The position numbers were made by a program, and so were the translations under genes. Shown in pieces: positions 7,358-9,745 of a stretch of 9,745 bases of DNA. The stretch's first letter is position 1, and each line of letters starts with the position of its first letter. Under the pieces are notes generated by a model that was given only the letters and a program-made list of their open reading frames with translations, searched no databases and was not told the DNA's origin. Source of the DNA: an uncultured Clostridia bacterium (GTDB lineage: Bacteria > Bacillota > Clostridia > Oscillospirales > CAG-272); contig CAJGDZ010000060.1 in NCBI GenBank assembly GCA_904502055.1, positions 1 through 9,745 on the forward strand, read 5' to 3'.

Positions 7358-7462
7358 TTAAATTGAAGTTTTGCGAGGAGAAACGTGGGGCTCTGCCCCA
7401 AACCCCGCCACCTTTAAAAAGGTGGACGAAACTTTTGCAGCATGGGTCTGCACAAACTACAC

Positions 7463-7573
7463 GTCATTTTGAGCCGTGAGTCACGATACGGAAAAGAGAG
7501 CGAGCTCTCTTTTCCGTATCGAGGCTCGCGGCGTAAATGTTCTTCACGCTTTAGCGTGAAGAACCAAAATGAC
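7463..7573 (+). other. Predicted three-way-junction fold inside the repeat
   Basis: Complementary segments nest exactly. The outer stem GTCATTTTG (7463-7471) pairs with CAAAATGAC (7565-7573). Arm 1 starts one base later: GCCGTGAG (7473-7480) pairs with CTCGCGGC (7525-7532) including one G-T wobble. A 3x3 internal loop follows, then a perfect 17-bp stem (7484-7500 with 7505-7521) closed by CGAG. After a six-base linker (7533-7538), arm 2 is a perfect 12-bp stem (7539-7550 with 7553-7564) with a TT loop, directly abutting the outer stem. The geometry is seen in the sequence. Whether it acts as RNA, or as cruciform DNA recognised by a recombinase, is unknown. Confidence 0.8.
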
Positions 7574-7653
7574 TCGAAAAACCTTTCTCAATATTGCTTT
7601 TGCAGACTTTATTGTGAGAAAAAGTTTCTTTTCCTCAAAAGTTTTTGGGGGTC

Positions 7654-7683
7654 GTAGGGGGCTTTTTTCAAAAAGCCCCCTAC
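7654..7683 (+). repeat. 30-base GC-rich hairpin near the right end of the repeat
   Basis: A perfect 14-bp stem (7654-7667 with 7670-7683; GTAGGGGGC followed by T5) closes on a two-base TC loop. No T tract follows on the + strand, so it is not a textbook intrinsic terminator for proC, though it could still slow polymerase. It mirrors the GGGGC hairpin at the left end of the element. Confidence 0.75.
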
Positions 7684-7736
7684 ACGTCTCCCCTTCCCGA
7701 TAAATCAAAATTTGTACTCAAACTAAAGGAACCGTT

Positions 7737-9725
7737 ATGAAAAAGATCCTTCATTTTATAGATACACGGCCCTATAAGACCGTACTCCTTTTTGCCGCGC
7801 TTGCCAACGCCATCATCTGGTGTCTGCACGCGCGCTCACTTTTGGGCGGCATTTGGGGAATGATCTGCCACCCCATCAGCGCGCTGTATAACGCGCTGAT
7901 CCTTGTGGCATTTTACGGCATCTCCCTGTTCTTCCGCCGCCGCGTGTTTGCACTTTCGCTGGTAAGCGTGGCGTGGCTGGGCCTTGGCGTCACCGACTGC
8001 GTGCTTTTGGGCATGCGTGTCACGCCGCTCCAGGCCATTGACTTTTACATCATTCGCACGGGCATTGCCATCGTAGGCGTTTATATGAGCCCGTTTGAGG
8101 TGGTTTTGTCGGCGCTTGCCATTCTTCTTGGCCTTGCGCTCCTGGTTCTGCTTTTTGTCAAGGCTCCCCGCTCGACCGCACGCCTGCCCGTAACGCAGGT
8201 GCTGGTCGCCGCCGTCTGCCTGCTCCTTGTACTGCTGCTTTTCAGTCTGGCCTTTATCGGACTTGCCGACGCAAATCCCGACAACTTTGACGACCCCTGC
8301 GATGGCTACGACGTCTACGGCTTTCCCTACTGCTTCCTTCGCAGCGTGTTTGACCGCGGCATCGACCGCCCCGAGGACTACTCAAAGGAGCGTGTAAACG
8401 CCCTTCTCTCCGAGTTGGCCACGCGCGAGGACGTCATCCCCGAAGCCACACCCAACGTCATTTTTATTCAGCTGGAATCCTTCTTTGACGTGGCACGCCT
8501 TAAGAACGTCACCTATTCCGAGGACCCGATTCCCACCTTCCACGCGCTTGCCGCCGAAGGACTTTCGGGTATGCTCCGCGTCCCCGGCATCGGCTCGGGC
8601 ACGGTAAACACCGAGTTTGAGGTGCTCACCGGCCTTCCGCTTGACCTTTTTGGCACGGGCGAGTACCCTTATGAGAGCATTCTGCGTGAAAAAAGCTGTG
8701 AGACCGTCGCCCACGATCTTTTGGCACTCGGCTACGGCACCCACGCCTTTCACAATCACACCGCCGCCTTTTACGACCGTTACCGCGTGTACGACGGGCT
8801 CGGCTTTGACGATTTCACCGGTGCGGAATATATGAAGGGCCTCACTTACAACGCCCTTGGCTGGGAAAAGGATGAGATCCTCACTTCCTATATATTAAAG
8901 GCGCTGGACTCCACCGATTCGCCCGATTTTGTTTTTGCCGTCACCGTGGAGGGACACGGCGGCTATCCCGAGCTTCCCGTGGCGGGCAATGACATCCGCG
9001 CCTACGGCATCCGGGACGAGGCGCTTACCAACGCCTACGAGTATTACGCCGCCACACTCCGTGAGACCGATCGTTTTCTTTCCGAGCTCACCTTGGCGCT
9101 GAAGGCGCGCGACGAGCAAACGCTCCTTGTGCTGTACGGCGATCATCTGCCCACCCTTGATCTCACCGAGGAGGATTTTGCCACGGGTGACCTGCTCACC
9201 ACCGACTATGTCATCTGGAGCACCGCGGATCTGCCCGAGAATGCCGAAAAAACAAAGGATCTGCCCGCCTACGCGCTCTTCCCCTACACCTTTTCGCTTC
9301 TGGGCATTGAAAACGGCCTGATCCCGCGCGTTTGGAACCGGTTTTCCGAGGACCAAAACCACTTTGAGATGCTCAAGCTCCTGGGCTACGATACGCTGTA
9401 CGGCGATGCCGTTGCCTACGGTACGCCCTTCCCCTTTGCACGCCGAGCCATGCGCCTTGGCATTGACACCATCGCCGTCACCTCGGCATCCGTCGCCTCG
9501 GAAAACGAATTTTTTGTCACGGGCGAGCACTTTACCGAAAGCAGCACCGTGTTTGTAAACGGCAAACGCGCCGACACCGTTTTTCTCTCCGAGGACACCC
9601 TTTACGTAGAGAACAAAACACTGCAAGAGGGCGACGAGATCACGGTCGTTCAGATCAGCACCGACCTGCGCCGCCTCTCCGAAACCTCCCCCTTGCTCAT
9701 CACCGAAAACCATCTGAAAAATTGA
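7737..9725 (+). CDS. LTA-synthase-like membrane sulfatase / phosphoglycerol transferase with a C-terminal TIG-like tail
   Basis: This 662-residue polytopic membrane protein has about five hydrophobic segments (roughly 14-32, 46-66, 70-92, 119-141, 154-177). An extracellular alkaline-phosphatase-superfamily domain (about 238-545) follows. The domain shows NVIFIQLESFF (240-250; metal ligand E247) and GSGTVNTEFEVLTG (286-299; T289 aligns with the catalytic threonine of LtaS). It also has HNHTAAFYDRYRVYDGLGFD (339-358), EGHGGY (405-410; usually NHGPY) and LYGDHLP (466-472; metal ligands D469, H470). Such enzymes transfer glycerol-phosphate or similar groups onto cell-surface glycolipids or polymers. 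The last part (about 575-645) reads like an IPT/TIG beta-sandwich: FFVTGEHFTESSTVFVNG, a T-S-rich strand, then LQEGDEITVVQI. It extends beyond the usual LtaS end. AAAGGA lies six bases before the ATG. No convincing promoter is seen, so it may be transcribed from within the repeat. The substrate is not deducible. Confidence 0.9.
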   Translation: MKKILHFIDTRPYKTVLLFAALANAIIWCLHARSLLGGIWGMICHPISALYNALILVAFYGISLFFRRRVFALSLVSVAWLGLGVTDCVLLGMRVTPLQAIDFYIIRTGIAIVGVYMSPFEVVLSALAILLGLALLVLLFVKAPRSTARLPVTQVLVAAVCLLLVLLLFSLAFIGLADANPDNFDDPCDGYDVYGFPYCFLRSVFDRGIDRPEDYSKERVNALLSELATREDVIPEATPNVIFIQLESFFDVARLKNVTYSEDPIPTFHALAAEGLSGMLRVPGIGSGTVNTEFEVLTGLPLDLFGTGEYPYESILREKSCETVAHDLLALGYGTHAFHNHTAAFYDRYRVYDGLGFDDFTGAEYMKGLTYNALGWEKDEILTSYILKALDSTDSPDFVFAVTVEGHGGYPELPVAGNDIRAYGIRDEALTNAYEYYAATLRETDRFLSELTLALKARDEQTLLVLYGDHLPTLDLTEEDFATGDLLTTDYVIWSTADLPENAEKTKDLPAYALFPYTFSLLGIENGLIPRVWNRFSEDQNHFEMLKLLGYDTLYGDAVAYGTPFPFARRAMRLGIDTIAVTSASVASENEFFVTGEHFTESSTVFVNGKRADTVFLSEDTLYVENKTLQEGDEITVVQISTDLRRLSETSPLLITENHLKN

Positions 9726-9745
9726 AGTTTATCAGGGGGACGAGG
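9721..9745 (+). repeat. Left end of a third repeat copy, cut by the window edge
   Basis: ATTGAAGTTTATCAGGGGGA followed by CGAGG resembles the left end of the middle copy (7362 onward) and the reversed end of the first copy (162 downward), including the shared GACGAGG string of the latter. The element begins within the sulfatase stop codon (TGA at 9723-9725). Only 25 bases are visible, so the assignment rests on the shared AATTGAAGTTT start and the G-rich tract. Confidence 0.65.

Larger units (their letters stand above)
7358..7710 (+). repeat. Complete composite structured repeat with imperfect terminal inverted repeats (MITE-like, or structured RNA)
   Basis: This gene-free block fills the space between proC and the sulfatase gene. 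The left end (7360-7390: AAATTGAAGTTT, purine tract, ACGTG, GGGGC) matches the reverse complement of the right end (about 7655-7716: AAATTTTGATTTATC, purine tract, GACGTG, GGGGGC) with gaps. Each end adjoins a GC hairpin: GGGGC/GCCCC at 7387-7399 and a 14-bp stem at 7654-7683. Inside are the 46-bp core (7387-7432), perfectly inverted at 89-134, and a multi-arm palindromic structure (7463-7573). No transposase is encoded, and the short open frames here look like chance. A non-autonomous mobile element is my preferred reading. A repeated intergenic RNA or terminator-like unit is the alternative. No clean target-site duplication could be recognised because both flanks are AT-rich. Confidence 0.75.

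Noticed and set aside
7400..7432. Intrinsic terminator for proC in the 46-bp core
   Set aside because: CCACCTTT/AAAGGTGG is a weak AT-containing stem and is followed by GACGAAAC rather than a T tract. It cannot be called a canonical terminator.
7463..7573. CRISPR array or tRNA-like cloverleaf
   Set aside because: There are no regularly spaced direct repeats, no tRNA acceptor/T-loop signature and no CCA end. The fold is a three-way junction of long perfect stems.
7442..7657. 71-codon open frame in the proC-sulfatase spacer
   Set aside because: It lies entirely within the palindromic repeat, has no ribosome site and its codons follow the hairpin arms.

Overview
The window looks like ordinary chromosome from a GC-rich, low-AT-codon member of the Clostridia (Firmicutes), most likely an uncultivated gut lineage. 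The support is indirect. There is a membrane-anchored LTA-synthase-like sulfatase, a short glutamate 5-kinase without a PUA domain, a MetH without the reactivation domain, AGGAGG/AAAGGA-type ribosome binding sites and strong consensus sigma-A promoters. The coding DNA is visibly GC-rich (GCC, GGC, CTT, CGC codons), while promoters and intergenic spacers are AT-rich. No marker gene here fixes the genus.

Layout: (1) 1-188 is non-coding and holds the end of a repeat element. (2) 189-1313 (+) is an RlmL/YpsC-type RNA methyltransferase. (3) 1320-1349 is a bidirectional terminator between convergent genes. (4) 4338 down to 1361 (-) is a two-gene unit, metH then mscL, driven by a consensus promoter at 4367-4395. 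(5) 4435-7357 (+) is a complete proB-proA-proC operon with its own consensus promoter, divergent from metH. (6) 7358-7736 is a gene-free block filled by a highly structured repeat element with imperfect terminal inverted repeats. (7) 7737-9725 (+) is an LTA-synthase-like membrane sulfatase with an unusual C-terminal TIG-like tail. (8) 9721-9745 is the start of another repeat copy, cut by the window end.

How the genes work together: proB, proA and proC encode the whole glutamate-to-proline route (glutamate, glutamyl-5-phosphate, glutamate semialdehyde/P5C, proline). Proline is also a common osmoprotectant, and the neighbouring mscL is the emergency osmotic release valve. A shared osmotic theme is possible, but the two genes are in divergent transcription units and nothing in the sequence proves a link. 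MetH makes methionine from homocysteine using a methylated folate and cobalamin.

The most interesting signal is non-coding. A composite repeat occurs three times, at both window edges and between proC and the sulfatase gene. Two copies share a perfect 46-bp core in inverted orientation, and the complete middle copy has a computed-by-eye three-way-junction fold and MITE-like ends. I did not find a defence system, CRISPR array, prophage, tRNA or rRNA.
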